Assembly (NCBI RefSeq): GCF_003144405.1 | Contig: NZ_PENW01000015.1 | Span: 62,001-126,000 of the forward strand | Source: Proteus cibi | GTDB taxonomy: Bacteria; Pseudomonadota; Gammaproteobacteria; Enterobacterales; Enterobacteriaceae | Reading direction: 5' to 3' | Length of the DNA stretch: 64,000 nucleotides | Part shown: in pieces, positions 34,903-44,450 of the stretch | How positions within the stretch are numbered: the first letter of the stretch is position 1 | Layout of the letters: each line of letters opens with the position of its first letter | Notes under the pieces: generated by a model | What the model was told of the DNA's origin: nothing | The model's input: the letters and a program-made list of their open reading frames with translations, nothing else | The model's database searches: none | Position numbers and translations under genes: made by a program

Positions 34903-35626
34903 CTTTTTAGTTATTCACTATATTAAGTTACCAGTAATATAAATAATTATTAATAAATGGATGTTTAAATTTAACTTTATGCTACTTAATTTTTAATTCG
35001 AAATATATCTTGAATACATTTATAAGCTATAAGAGAGAATACGGGGTTTATTTTTAGGTAAGAAGTGAGTTTCTGACTTAATAAGTGGAATAAAAAGATA
35101 AGCAGGCTTTTTGTTGTGATTAAGATCTCATTTAATAGTATCAATATTGCAATAAATGTAACATGCTGTGACAATGATCTCTTAAACTGACATAAAATTA
35201 CTATAGTATACAGATTATGAAATATTTACGTCATTTTCGGATGTTGACGTGTTAGCTAAAATCTTACCTAAATGATGAGCTATCTTTATTCTATAAATTC
35301 AAAATGTATTTTTGGAGCCATATAACATAACTAAAATATTATATTTTTAGAGTAAGGTTCTCTACGTAAGGGATAATGACTAAAGGCAAATGACCTATAT
35401 TTGCTTATGGGATTTTATTACGAAAAATAATTAAATATAAATATGGTGAGATATCCATATTGAATTTCTTATGCCAAAAAATGACTCTATTGCTTGAAGT
35501 TAGTGCAACTATAAATTTAATCAAAGGTTATTTTTTAGCTAAATAAAAAAATGGTGATTTGTTAACCTTGCTGAATATAAATCAGCATAACTTAATTCAA
35601 ATATTTATTAACCAGGTTGCATTAAG

Positions 35627-36979
35627 ATGAAAGTAAAAAAAATAGTATTGTTTATGCTGTCTCCTTGTTTCTTAGCGGTAAGCGCTGCTAATGCTGCGAA
35701 TTGGGAAGACTCAATTAAAGAGAGCGCATTTATTTCAGATTCAGAACTTGAACTTTCTACAATTAATATGTGGAAATACTTAAAAACTGAAAACCGTTTT
35801 GATAAAGAAGAGCAACGTTACAGAAAACAAGTTGCCAATGCTTGGGGGCAAAACTTCCAAGCTGATTTCAAATCAGGTTATTTAGGTGGCATTCTAGGAT
35901 TTGATGCCTCTTATTATGGTGGTATCAAATTAGGTGCAAGTAAAGACTTCGCCTCTCGTGCAATTTTATATAATGATGATGGCGAAGCAAAAGGCTATAA
36001 CAAAATTGGTCAACGTTTTGCCAAAGTTAAATTTGATTTAGATCCGGTATTAATTAACGGTAAAGCAGGCTGGTTTACTCTGAAAAATACCGGTATTTTC
36101 TCTAACTCACAGCGTTTGTCATTAAACAGCTACAATGGTTATGCAACTAACACGGCAATGGGCGACTGGAGCTTAGATTTACTGTTCCTTGACGGTAAAG
36201 TCATGCGTCGTGATAGCCCAAATATCGACAGAATGTATTTCAGCGATGGCAATGGTGTTAGACATAATATCGATCATGTTCTTACTGGTGGCATTAACTA
36301 CAACTCCAAACCGCTAAAAGTATTTTATTTCTATGGTCAAGCGGATGATGTATTCCGTCAACATGGTTTAGAAGCAAAATATAAATTAACTTCAGATGTT
36401 ACTGTGGGGGGGGTTGTTTATTATCACGATTATGGTAGTGATGGTAAACGTACCTTAAGTGATGCCAATAAAGGTAAGCGTAACTTTGATAATGACGCAT
36501 GGCACTTTGCTGGTACTCTGGAATGGCGCATTCCAGAATCACCATGGACATTACGTACAGGTGTGACATATACCGATGCTGAAAAAGCTAATGGTGTTGG
36601 TCAATTTGCTCGTAACCCAATTGGTAATACCCGTGGACGCTTTAATTCACCAGCTTACGCCGATATCGATTATGTACGTGACGGTGAAGTTATGGGCGCA
36701 TTGGAAGCTGAATACAGAGTTAGCAAAGAACTGTCTATTGGTGCGCGTAGCAACTATAGTGAATTCAGCTATTCCGGCGAAAGATTAAAACAAGGACAGT
36801 TTGGTTTATTTAGTTATTGGAAACCAACCGCGAATCTTTCCGTTTCCTTAAGCGGTGGTATCGGCTGGCACCACCAGCAAGAAAACGACTATACCACACC
36901 AAAACTTTATAATGGTCACTCACAACGAGCTCACTCATTATCAGGCTCTATGACAACCACATATCGCTTCAAAATGTAA
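35627..36979 (+). CDS. OprD-family outer-membrane porin
   Basis: 450 residues: signal peptide ending ANA, then NWEDSIKESAFISDSELELS and a series of amphipathic strands ending in TTTYRFKM. The N-terminal F-x-D(S/K)-pattern, the FFQLRSK-like strands and the length match the OprD/ChiP family of substrate-specific porins (basic amino acids, chitosugars and similar). Substrate cannot be told; no chitinase or transporter gene is next to it. A run of eight G at 36406-36413 (codons 260-263) is a possible slippage site. Confidence 0.8.
   Translation: MKVKKIVLFMLSPCFLAVSAANAANWEDSIKESAFISDSELELSTINMWKYLKTENRFDKEEQRYRKQVANAWGQNFQADFKSGYLGGILGFDASYYGGIKLGASKDFASRAILYNDDGEAKGYNKIGQRFAKVKFDLDPVLINGKAGWFTLKNTGIFSNSQRLSLNSYNGYATNTAMGDWSLDLLFLDGKVMRRDSPNIDRMYFSDGNGVRHNIDHVLTGGINYNSKPLKVFYFYGQADDVFRQHGLEAKYKLTSDVTVGGVVYYHDYGSDGKRTLSDANKGKRNFDNDAWHFAGTLEWRIPESPWTLRTGVTYTDAEKANGVGQFARNPIGNTRGRFNSPAYADIDYVRDGEVMGALEAEYRVSKELSIGARSNYSEFSYSGERLKQGQFGLFSYWKPTANLSVSLSGGIGWHHQQENDYTTPKLYNGHSQRAHSLSGSMTTTYRFKM
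36406..36413 (+). repeat. G8 homopolymer inside the porin gene
   Basis: Eight consecutive G spanning Val260-Gly-Gly-Val263. It is a rare tract in AT-rich DNA and codes residues that could be written otherwise. Slippage by one base would truncate the porin. Length is seen; variability is inference. Confidence 0.7.
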
Positions 36980-37409
36980 TTTATAACATTTGAGTGTATT
37001 ACTCGTATCAGATGCACGACTTGCATACATTGTGAGTCGTGCATAAAATTATCAAAGCAGTTACCCTATCGATTATCGTAAATGATAGTGTTTGTATGCT
37101 AATTTACGTTACTTTTTATGATAAACCCATTGCCACTCTATTAAGCGATATAAGCTTTTCCTAAATAAACGTCATCTATTTATTCGACAAAACAGAAAAT
37201 TCATATCATCTATTATCAATCTCACTTTATACTTAAGTTTTGAATGATGTCTAATATTAGGTGTTCACTCGCTATTTTTTTATCAAAATGTAAAGTTATA
37301 TCGTTTTTAATATTAAATACGTTAAAAGGCTTGATAAAATCTAAAAAAGCCTTATTTATAAGACAGTTTTAGCAATGTGATAATTAGATAAAATAGGAAC
37401 AGTATCAAT
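36980..37409. other. Intergenic between porin and htpX
   Basis: 430 bases with the hairpin at 37012-37044 and the htpX promoter region. Nothing else recognised. Confidence 0.4.
37012..37050 (+). terminator. Hairpin after the porin gene
   Basis: Perfect 10-bp stem ATGCACGACT / AGTCGTGCAT, followed by an A/T-rich tail lacking a pure T run. Confidence 0.55.
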
Positions 37410-38288
37410 ATGATGAGAATTGCTTTATTCCTGTTAACAAACTTAGCCGTTATGTTTGTTTTTGGGATCATCTTATCTTTAACAGGTATACAAGGTCGTA
37501 GTGTTCAAGGCTTGATGATCATGGCGGGCTTATTTGGCTTTGGTGGTGCTTTCATTTCACTATTAATGTCAAAATGGATGGCATTACGTTCAGTGGGTGG
37601 TCAAGTTATCGAAAACCCAACTTCAGAAGTAGAGCGTTGGTTATTAGATACAGTAAGACGTCAATCTGAACAAGTCGGTATTAAAATGCCACAAGTGGCA
37701 ATTTATGATGCACCTGATATTAATGCGTTTGCAACAGGCGCGCGTCGTGATGCTTCGCTGGTGGCAGTGAGTACGGGTTTGTTAGCGAGTATGAGTCGTG
37801 ATGAAGCAGAAGCCGTTATTGCCCATGAGATTAGCCATGTTGCTAATGGTGATATGGTAACCATGACTTTACTGCAAGGTGTTGTGAATACCTTTGTTAT
37901 CTTTATTTCTCGTATCATCGCTCAATTTGTTGCTAATTTTATCTCTAATGATGAAGAGAGTGAAAATAGTAATGGAAACCCATGGGTCTATATGGGAGTT
38001 TCAATGGTTCTGGAAATTGTATTCGGTATTCTTGCTAGCATCATTACAATGTGGTTCTCACGTTATCGTGAATTCCATGCGGATGCAGGTTCTGCAAAGC
38101 TTGTTGGTCGTGAGAAAATGATAGCGGCATTACAACGCTTGAAAACGAGTTATGAGCCACAAGAAGAAAGTAGCATGATGGCTTTCTGTATTAATGGTCG
38201 TAATAAGTCATTCAGCGAATTATTTTTATCTCACCCACCATTAGATAAGCGTATTGAAGCACTGCGCAATGGTGAGTATCTAAAATAA
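37410..38288 (+). CDS. htpX: Membrane-bound zinc metalloprotease HtpX
   Basis: 292 residues. Two N-terminal helices, then the zincin motif HEISH (His139, Glu140, His143), two more helices, and the third ligand Glu in REFHADAGS. Degrades misfolded membrane proteins together with FtsH and is induced through CpxR in E. coli. Same order as E. coli after prc, though here the porin gene intervenes. Two Met codons (37410 and 37413) are possible starts. Confidence 0.95.
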   Translation: MMRIALFLLTNLAVMFVFGIILSLTGIQGRSVQGLMIMAGLFGFGGAFISLLMSKWMALRSVGGQVIENPTSEVERWLLDTVRRQSEQVGIKMPQVAIYDAPDINAFATGARRDASLVAVSTGLLASMSRDEAEAVIAHEISHVANGDMVTMTLLQGVVNTFVIFISRIIAQFVANFISNDEESENSNGNPWVYMGVSMVLEIVFGILASIITMWFSRYREFHADAGSAKLVGREKMIAALQRLKTSYEPQEESSMMAFCINGRNKSFSELFLSHPPLDKRIEALRNGEYLK

Positions 38289-38320
38289 AATTAAGAGTCT
38301 AATCGCAAACTCTTAAATTA

Positions 38321-38352
38321 AAGCGCTCAATATGAAAATATTGGGCGCTTTC
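38321..38352 (+). terminator. Terminator after htpX
   Basis: Perfect stem AAGCGCTCAATAT / ATATTGGGCGCTT (one G-T) with loop GAAA and a T run. Confidence 0.8.
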
Positions 38353-38372
38353 TATTGATGAGGAAGAGCGGA

Positions 38373-39236
38373 TTAATCTAAATATTCGCCAAAGTATGTC
38401 GTTACTTTTTCCTCATCAACTTTAAGATTGCCTTTCCATCCTGCCCATGGCATTTCCATATCAGAGCGACCTTTGGTGTTATTCAGTTGATTTTCGACAA
38501 GGGTAATATCGCCAAAATTAGCCCAATGATTTAAAGACAATGGAATATAGGCATTAGGAATAACACCAACTAAGGCAAGTGAGTGCAAAATACCTCGTTT
38601 GGTATACCTATCGCCAGAAATTAACTTAGCTTCATTTAACCGCTTTTCAAATTTACCGGGGGTTTCATCTTCAGGTGCATGGCGTAATAAATGGAGTAAT
38701 TGCTTAAAGATCGCTTGATCTGCAGGTGTTGGACTGACAGGGGGGACGGTCAGTAGATGTTTTAAATTCAAATAAGCATAAGAAGGATTGCCTGTATAAG
38801 CATTACCGTAATAGAGGCAATATTGAAAATAGCTGTCATTAATATGTTTTTGCTGATCTCCATCACTACAAATCCAACAGCAGGCATATTGAGGTTTCTC
38901 TTCATAATCATGTAATGGCAAATTTTGTAATTTATGAAAAGCACTTAAAACAGAGCGACCTCTAAGATAACTGCCTCCAACGCCTGCAACAAAAGCATCT
39001 AAGCAACGCTTTTGGCTGAGTAATGGATTATTCTTTAATCTATTTAATTTCGAAATAACATCAGAATGATCAGTGAATCTTTCTATGATATTAGGTTGCC
39101 AATTGACCTCAGATAACAAGGCTTTTTCTTTATCTGAAAGAATATCAAGGTGATACAGTGAAACTTGGCGTTCTGGATCATATTGACTATTTTCATATTT
39201 ATAGAGTTTACGCAAAACACGCATAATCTTTTGCAC
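38373..39236 (-). CDS. Hypothetical protein, 287 aa
   Basis: A soluble protein without signal peptide; GTG start with AAGG eight bases upstream, or ATG at 39224. Recognisable traits are KRCLDAFVAGVGGSYLRGRS, a four-Cys cluster in YACCWICSDG...YFQYCLYYG, and GDRYTKRGILHSLALVGVIP. The CxxC pair plus Cys could bind metal. I do not recognise the family, although it looks conserved and its composition matches the core genes. It is a single gene. Confidence 0.65.
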   Translation of the reverse strand: MQKIMRVLRKLYKYENSQYDPERQVSLYHLDILSDKEKALLSEVNWQPNIIERFTDHSDVISKLNRLKNNPLLSQKRCLDAFVAGVGGSYLRGRSVLSAFHKLQNLPLHDYEEKPQYACCWICSDGDQQKHINDSYFQYCLYYGNAYTGNPSYAYLNLKHLLTVPPVSPTPADQAIFKQLLHLLRHAPEDETPGKFEKRLNEAKLISGDRYTKRGILHSLALVGVIPNAYIPLSLNHWANFGDITLVENQLNNTKGRSDMEMPWAGWKGNLKVDEEKVTTYFGEYLD

Positions 39237-39320
39237 GATTTTACCTTGTTATGTTTATAGGGGATTAATTGATGTTGGAGATAATATAAATAGAAAACAG
39301 GTAACTTAATATAGATACAA

Positions 39321-39350
39321 AAAAAAGCCAGCTCAAATTGAACTGGCTTT
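39321..39350 (-). terminator. Terminator after tcyP
   Basis: Stem AAAGCCAG / CTGGCTTT with an eleven-base loop; on the minus strand it runs into eight T. Confidence 0.8.
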
Positions 39351-39371
39351 ATGAATAGAGGTAGATAAAGT

Positions 39372-40763
39372 TTATTTTACTGTAAGTTCAGTTTCTTCAT
39401 CTTGGTTGAATATTGCTTTGTCCGTTTGTCCCATAATTTGGCTGGTGATTGTACCCGCTGTCATTGAACCACTAACGTTTAATGCTGTACGTCCCATATC
39501 AATTAATGGCTCGACTGAGATTAGCAATGCAACTAATGTTACGGGTAAGCCCATGGCAGGTAAAACGATAAGGGCTGCAAATGTTGCACCACCACCCACG
39601 CCAGCAACACCCGCAGAGCTAACCGTTACAATTGCAACTAAAGTTGCGATCCACATTGGGTCTAATGGGTTAATTCCTACTGTAGGCGCAACCATAACAG
39701 CCAACATCGCAGGGTAAATACCCGCACAACCATTTTGACCAATAGTTGTACCAAAAGATGATGAGAAGCTTGCGATAGATTCTGGCACACCAACACGCTT
39801 AATTTGAGTTTCAATATTTAACGGAATACTTGCAGCACTTGAACGGCTGGTAAATGCAAATGCTAATAAAGGTCCCGCTTTTTTGAAGAATTTAATAGGA
39901 TTTAAACCAGTGAAGCTGACCAGTAATCCATGAACAACAAACATTAAGCCAATAGCAACATAAGAGGCAACAACAAAGCTTCCTAATTGAATGATGTCGT
40001 GCATATTTGAGCTTGCAACAACCTTGGTCATCAGAGCCATTACACCATAAGGCGTTAACATCATAACAATGCGAACCAGCTTCATGATCCATGATTGTAA
40101 GCAATCAATTGCAACTAACACTTTCTCACCACGAGGTTGGTCTTCTTTGAGCAATTTCAGGGCTGCCATGCCTAAGAAAGTAGCAAAGATAACGACGCTA
40201 ATAATCGATGTTGAGCTTGCACCTGTTAAATCAGCAAATGGATTTTTAGGGATAAATGACAAAATAAGCTGTGGCATTGTTAAGTCAGAAACTTTGCCCA
40301 TGTAATTTTGTTCAAGTGCAATTAAACGTTGCGCTTCTTGTTCACCTTGCACTAAGCCTTCTGCTGTTAAGCCAAATAGGTTAGCAATAACAATACCGAT
40401 TAAGGCAGAAATAGCTGTGGTGAATAATAGTGTGCCAATAGTGAGACCACTAATTTTTCCTAGTGATGAAGCTTGATGTAAACGAGCTACAGCACTAAGA
40501 ATAGAGGCAAATACTAATGGCATAATGATCATTTGTAACAACTGTACATAGCCATTACCCACAATATTAAACCAAAGAATAGATTCTTTAATAATAGGAT
40601 CGTGTGAGTCATAGAATGCGTGTAATGCTAGGCCAAAAGCAACACCAAAAACTAAACCAACAAGAACTTTCTTTGAAAGGCTCCACTGACGTTGACTTAA
40701 TTTAGCCAAGATGAGTAATAGCACAACAAAGACGAGTACGTTAATGATTAACGGAAAATTCAT
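39372..40763 (-). CDS. tcyP: L-cystine/sodium symporter TcyP (YdjN)
   Basis: 463 residues, the size of E. coli YdjN. Dicarboxylate/amino acid:cation symporter family with eight helices and two hairpins: serine-rich loop ([18 protein letters not shown]), the NQNG-like [15 protein letters not shown] and C-terminal [16 protein letters not shown]. Imports cystine. Neighbours match E. coli ydjN-ydjM-yniC. AGTTAAG with GAG precedes the ATG. Confidence 0.93.
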   Translation of the reverse strand: MNFPLIINVLVFVVLLLILAKLSQRQWSLSKKVLVGLVFGVAFGLALHAFYDSHDPIIKESILWFNIVGNGYVQLLQMIIMPLVFASILSAVARLHQASSLGKISGLTIGTLLFTTAISALIGIVIANLFGLTAEGLVQGEQEAQRLIALEQNYMGKVSDLTMPQLILSFIPKNPFADLTGASSTSIISVVIFATFLGMAALKLLKEDQPRGEKVLVAIDCLQSWIMKLVRIVMMLTPYGVMALMTKVVASSNMHDIIQLGSFVVASYVAIGLMFVVHGLLVSFTGLNPIKFFKKAGPLLAFAFTSRSSAASIPLNIETQIKRVGVPESIASFSSSFGTTIGQNGCAGIYPAMLAVMVAPTVGINPLDPMWIATLVAIVTVSSAGVAGVGGGATFAALIVLPAMGLPVTLVALLISVEPLIDMGRTALNVSGSMTAGTITSQIMGQTDKAIFNQDEETELTVK

Positions 40764-41006
40764 CTTAACTCTCCAACGAGAACTTTATTTATATAATTTC
40801 GACGATTGTATGCGATATGAGTTCTTAGGTAATAAGAAAGGATATAACAGCACCAATTCGCTATAGGGTAACAGGATTGTTAATAACTTTTTATAATTAA
40901 TTATTATTTTATATAATCATTTGGTTATAAAAACAAGGAAAGTAGGCATAAAAAGAGGTAAGAATTGATAAATTAGTAGAGAAACGTAGAGTTTTGTCTA
41001 GGGGGG
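40764..41006. other. Intergenic tcyP leader
   Basis: 243 bases upstream of tcyP with no recognised operator or RNA element. Confidence 0.35.
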
Positions 41007-41573
41007 TTAAAAATTAGTACGCTTATCGTGGTACATCTGTAGCCAGTTGTTAACTTGCGAAGGCAGGGTAACAGTTAGGTGTGGAGGTAAAAAAAGTGCG
41101 CCAACAAGGATCAAAACCGAGATAAATCTCTCGCCTTTTTTATTATTCTTTTTGCCTAAAATAGGTAATGCAAAACGCATTTTTAAAGGCCATAAGAAAG
41201 GAACGCCAGCGGGAGTTAACATATCTGCAATAAGATGACTAAGATAACCCAATAAAAGGGCATGAAAGATATCGGTAGAAATATCCCAATGTGGTGAAAC
41301 TTGGGTTTCCCACAAAATAGCCAAACCACAGAATGCAAGTAAGCTATGCGTAAAACCTCGATGACCACAGAGCTTTGATAAAGGCAGAGAAATAATACGG
41401 AATAATCGCCCTAGAATAGAACCAGGGTGATCTAGGTCAGGTAAAAGTGAGCCTAATAAGACAGCAGGGATCATGTGAAACCAATCACCATGAGCAAGAG
41501 CCGGCGTTATTTCAAGCTTCTGGGCTAACACAAGTGTTGCCACAGAAAAAAGTAGATGTCCTTCAGCAGTCAT
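41007..41573 (-). CDS. ydjM: YdjM, inner-membrane metal-dependent hydrolase family protein
   Basis: 188 residues from ATG 41573 (MTAEGHLLFSVATLVLA), matching the E. coli YdjM start; the upstream ATG at 41633 is not conserved. Motifs LLPDLDHPGSILG, GHRGFTHSLLAF and LADMLTPAGVPFLWP give the Asp/His set of the DUF457 metal-binding family, embedded in four or more helices. In E. coli the gene is in the SOS regulon, and a LexA-box match lies just upstream (41592-41607). Confidence 0.9.
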   Translation of the reverse strand: MTAEGHLLFSVATLVLAQKLEITPALAHGDWFHMIPAVLLGSLLPDLDHPGSILGRLFRIISLPLSKLCGHRGFTHSLLAFCGLAILWETQVSPHWDISTDIFHALLLGYLSHLIADMLTPAGVPFLWPLKMRFALPILGKKNNKKGERFISVLILVGALFLPPHLTVTLPSQVNNWLQMYHDKRTNF

Positions 41574-41591
41574 TCCATGTCTGTTCGTTTG

Positions 41592-41607
41592 CTGTTCATT
41601 TATACAG
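41592..41607 (-). promoter_or_regulatory. LexA (SOS) box upstream of ydjM
   Basis: On the minus strand CTGTATAAATGAACAG fits CTG-N10-CAG and is preceded by TA, as in the LexA consensus. It ends 19 bases before the ydjM ATG. E. coli ydjM is a known LexA target, so the site agrees with established regulation. Confidence 0.75.
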
Positions 41608-41836
41608 TAATGAAGTATAAAAGGTTTTGACAATAACTAACAGACAAAAAAGATAAAAATTGCCTTAAATATTAAGGCATAACAGGAATATTTTATTGGA
41701 TTGATTTAAAAATGATCGAATTTAGGATAAAAAACTAAAAAGTAAGATAGCAACGAGTGACAGTAAGCGAAATAGACAGGGGAAGACTTCAATATAGAAA
41801 GGAGGAGCATGAGGTGAGGGATCTTAAAAAGAGAAC

Positions 41837-41870
41837 AAAAAGGATATCTCATAAAGCGGGATATCCTTTT
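41837..41870 (-). terminator. Terminator after hxpB
   Basis: Perfect 11-bp stem AAAAGGATATC / GATATCCTTTT. Confidence 0.8.
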
Positions 41871-41882
41871 TATTTATGGAAA

Positions 41883-42551
41883 TTAGCCTAATAAATGCAG
41901 TTGTGTGAGTTCATTAAGTGATGCAATTTTCACATCAGCTAAACCCCATTGTTTATCATTAAATTGTGCTGTTGCTGGTACGACAATAGAGCGCATTCTT
42001 GCGCCTTTACAAGCGATCATACCATTGCGAGAGTCTTCTAATGAAACACAGTGGATAGGGTCAAGATTAAGTGCTTTAGCTGCGTTTAGATAAACTTCAG
42101 GGTGTGGTTTGCTGTGTGGCAATTCATCGGCAGACACGACAGCTGAGAAGTAATGACGAATATTAAACAACTCAAGTACACGCTCAAGCATAAAATCAGG
42201 CGATGCTGATGCCAGTGCAATTTTTAGCCCTGATGATTTGCAAAGTTCTAAGGCATGCTCAACACCTGGTAATAGTGGCTTTGTTTCTTCAACCAATTTG
42301 ACAACACGAGAAACCATTTTTTGTTTTGCTTCTTGTTTTGAAACACCTTGCCAAGGTGATGCTCTATACCATAAATCAATGACTTCGTTTATTCTTAATC
42401 CAACCATATCGGGCATTGCCGATGCAAGGGATAAATCGACACCTAATTCAGCAAAGACCTCATGTTCTGCTTGCTGCCAAAATGGTTCAGAGTCGATTAA
42501 TAAACCATCCATATCAAATATTGCAGCTTCAATAGGGAATTTAAAAGACAT
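41883..42551 (-). CDS. hxpB: Hexitol phosphatase B (YniC), HAD family
   Basis: 222 residues, GGAG seven bases before ATG 42551 (the in-frame ATG at 42563 overlaps that site). HAD motif I is FDMDGLLIDSE, motif II ALASASP, motif III the Lys in HSKPHPEVY, motif IV LEDSRNG. YniC hydrolyses 2-deoxyglucose-6-phosphate and sugar-alcohol phosphates. Neighbours ydjM and yniB/yniA are as in E. coli. Confidence 0.93.
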   Translation of the reverse strand: MSFKFPIEAAIFDMDGLLIDSEPFWQQAEHEVFAELGVDLSLASAMPDMVGLRINEVIDLWYRASPWQGVSKQEAKQKMVSRVVKLVEETKPLLPGVEHALELCKSSGLKIALASASPDFMLERVLELFNIRHYFSAVVSADELPHSKPHPEVYLNAAKALNLDPIHCVSLEDSRNGMIACKGARMRSIVVPATAQFNDKQWGLADVKIASLNELTQLHLLG

Positions 42552-42750
42552 GTTACTCTCCATAAATAAGGTCTATGTTGTCGAGTGGCGATTGTAGCAA
42601 GAGTTACAAGGAAAATCTTTTTAATCAGTTTCTTATTTATTTTGTAAAATAAATAGAGAGAATAGCTACTATTAATTTATTGTCGTATCAGCCGTTAATT
42701 AGACTACGATAAACAGATAAATATTGACGAATTCTACTAGTGAGGATGTG

Positions 42751-43290
42751 ATGAGTTATCAATATGCAGGATTGTATGCCATTTTAAAGCGTGTACTTGG
42801 TTGGCTTATTTTTATTCCTGCCTTTATTTCAACAGCCGTATCATTGATAGGATTGGCTGCAATACAACGCCCAAGCGGTGATGGTGTAAATGCCGTAATT
42901 AATGATTTTTTTCGTGTATTAGCGGAAATGGTGCAATTTAATACACCTTTTTTAGGTTTTTTCTGGCGAAATTCACCTATCCCAAATACACAAATGGGAT
43001 TTAGCCAAGAAAACATCACGTTTTTTGTTATCTTTCTTTTTATGTTTATTGGATTAGCATTTAGCGCATCAGGATTACGAATTTATCGCCAAGTGAAATA
43101 CTTGAAAGAAAATATACAAGATCAGCTTATTATTGAACGCGCAATGAAAAGTGGTGTGACAGCGGAAGAATTGCAACAAAATATCAAATTACCGCGACAT
43201 ACTATATTTACTCAAATAATGGTGCTTTATTTATCACCTCTAGTTGTCATGGCAATAGGTTATTTTTTGATAAAATTTTTAGGCTGGTAA
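42751..43290 (+). CDS. yniB: YniB inner-membrane protein
   Basis: 179 residues from ATG 42751 with AGGA six bases upstream; in-frame start at 42724 is less likely. Three main hydrophobic segments (VLGWLIFIPAFISTAVSL, FFVIFLFMFIGLAFSASG and a C-terminal one ending FLIKFLGW). Length and context match E. coli YniB, of unknown function. Followed by a terminator. Confidence 0.88.
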   Translation: MSYQYAGLYAILKRVLGWLIFIPAFISTAVSLIGLAAIQRPSGDGVNAVINDFFRVLAEMVQFNTPFLGFFWRNSPIPNTQMGFSQENITFFVIFLFMFIGLAFSASGLRIYRQVKYLKENIQDQLIIERAMKSGVTAEELQQNIKLPRHTIFTQIMVLYLSPLVVMAIGYFLIKFLGW

Positions 43291-43343
43291 CACGGCTTTA
43301 AAGTGAACGAGGACAGTTCATTTATATATTAAAGGGAAAAATA

Positions 43344-43381
43344 AACCTCGCACAACTGAATCTGGCGAGGTTATATTTTTT
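43344..43381 (+). terminator. Terminator after yniB
   Basis: Stem AACCTCGC / GCGAGGTT followed by a T-rich run. Confidence 0.75.
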
Positions 43382-43423
43382 TAGTTTATCTCTCTATCTC
43401 AGGTCTACTTCACTCTTTTTCTA

Positions 43424-44296
43424 TTAAGGCGTTGCTAATAGGTCATCAATTATTTTTCTGACTTCTAAATAATTTTCTTCGCCCCCAAATAAATTACAAC
43501 GGTTGAGAAAGAAATAGAGTTGGTAAATAGGTTGACGTGATAAAAACTTATCAGATAGCGGCCAAACACTTTGATAGCCGTCGAAAATATTTGCAGGTAC
43601 CGCAGTGCAAAGCGGTAACATTGCGATATCACATTCACGATCACCCCAATAACAAGCAGGATCGAACACGGTACCTTCTGATTGACCAATCGCGGCACAG
43701 TTTTTAGGCCATAAGTTGCCGTGAAGCAGAGAAGGTTGTGGGTTATGATCTGCGAGGCGATGAGTGATGATTTGAGTGATCTCGTCAATATCGCCAAAAA
43801 CCATGCCTTTCTCAGAAGCCAGTTGTAACTGAAAACCAATCCGTTTTTCAGCATAAAAGTGATTCCAGCGTTTTTCCCAGCTATTAAGTTGAGGTGTAGT
43901 ATCGATTTGGGTATCGAAATCAAAGCCATAGCTAGGTTGTTCTTCCCACTGATGTAATCTTGCTAATTGTTGCCCAAAACAGTAGGCGCTATGAGGTGTA
44001 AATGGTTGAACAGGCAAAAATTCAAGGAGTAGAAAGCTGGCATCTTTACTATTACCGATACCAAGAACCCGAGGAGTTCGAATGGTTTGGCTTTTTGCCA
44101 GCATTTCGAGTTGTTCTGCCTCATTTTTAAAGTTAGGCAGAAATTCACGCAAATTAGATTTCACAAAAACGGGTGTATCACCATAATAAATTTTCCATGT
44201 ATGGTGAATATCACCACTAGAAAGGTGAATTTTTTCGTTTATCTTTGCTGAAAATCCTAAGTTTGATTCCAGTAAACGACCTATATTCTGCCACAT
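43424..44296 (-). CDS. yniA: Fructosamine kinase family protein YniA
   Basis: 290 residues from ATG 44296 (GAGGT six bases upstream). Aminoglycoside-phosphotransferase-like fold: N-lobe Lys in VFVKSNLREF, catalytic loop LLHGNLWPKNCA and metal-binding Asp in VFDPACYWGDRECDIA. Members phosphorylate fructosamine-type (glycated) substrates; YniA substrate range is not settled. Single gene. Confidence 0.9.
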   Translation of the reverse strand: MWQNIGRLLESNLGFSAKINEKIHLSSGDIHHTWKIYYGDTPVFVKSNLREFLPNFKNEAEQLEMLAKSQTIRTPRVLGIGNSKDASFLLLEFLPVQPFTPHSAYCFGQQLARLHQWEEQPSYGFDFDTQIDTTPQLNSWEKRWNHFYAEKRIGFQLQLASEKGMVFGDIDEITQIITHRLADHNPQPSLLHGNLWPKNCAAIGQSEGTVFDPACYWGDRECDIAMLPLCTAVPANIFDGYQSVWPLSDKFLSRQPIYQLYFFLNRCNLFGGEENYLEVRKIIDDLLATP

Positions 44297-44406
44297 ACTT
44301 ACACCTCGCAAAGTTGTTTACTTAGTAGACCCAAATAAAATAATAACGAGCGATGTTTATACTATGACAATAACACTTTAATTAAATCAATAAAGTATAA
44401 AGCTAA

Positions 44407-44430
44407 AAAACGGGATGATTATCCCGTTTT
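44407..44430 (-). terminator. Terminator after sitABCD
   Basis: Perfect stem AAAACGGGAT / ATCCCGTTTT with loop GATT. Confidence 0.85.
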
Positions 44431-44450
44431 TGCTAAGATAAAGAATATTA

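Larger units (their letters stand above)
34717..35626. other. Long intergenic region (about 900 bp) between prc and the porin
   Basis: Contains the prc terminator (34749-34788), a doubtful 24-codon minus-strand frame (34828-34902) and an AT-rich region ahead of the porin. The frame at 34986-35174 looks random. Such a long leader before a porin suggests complex regulation, but no specific site can be assigned. Confidence 0.4.

Noticed and set aside
34986-35174. Minus-strand ORF of 62 codons
   Set aside because: AT-rich low-complexity translation without ribosome site or family features.
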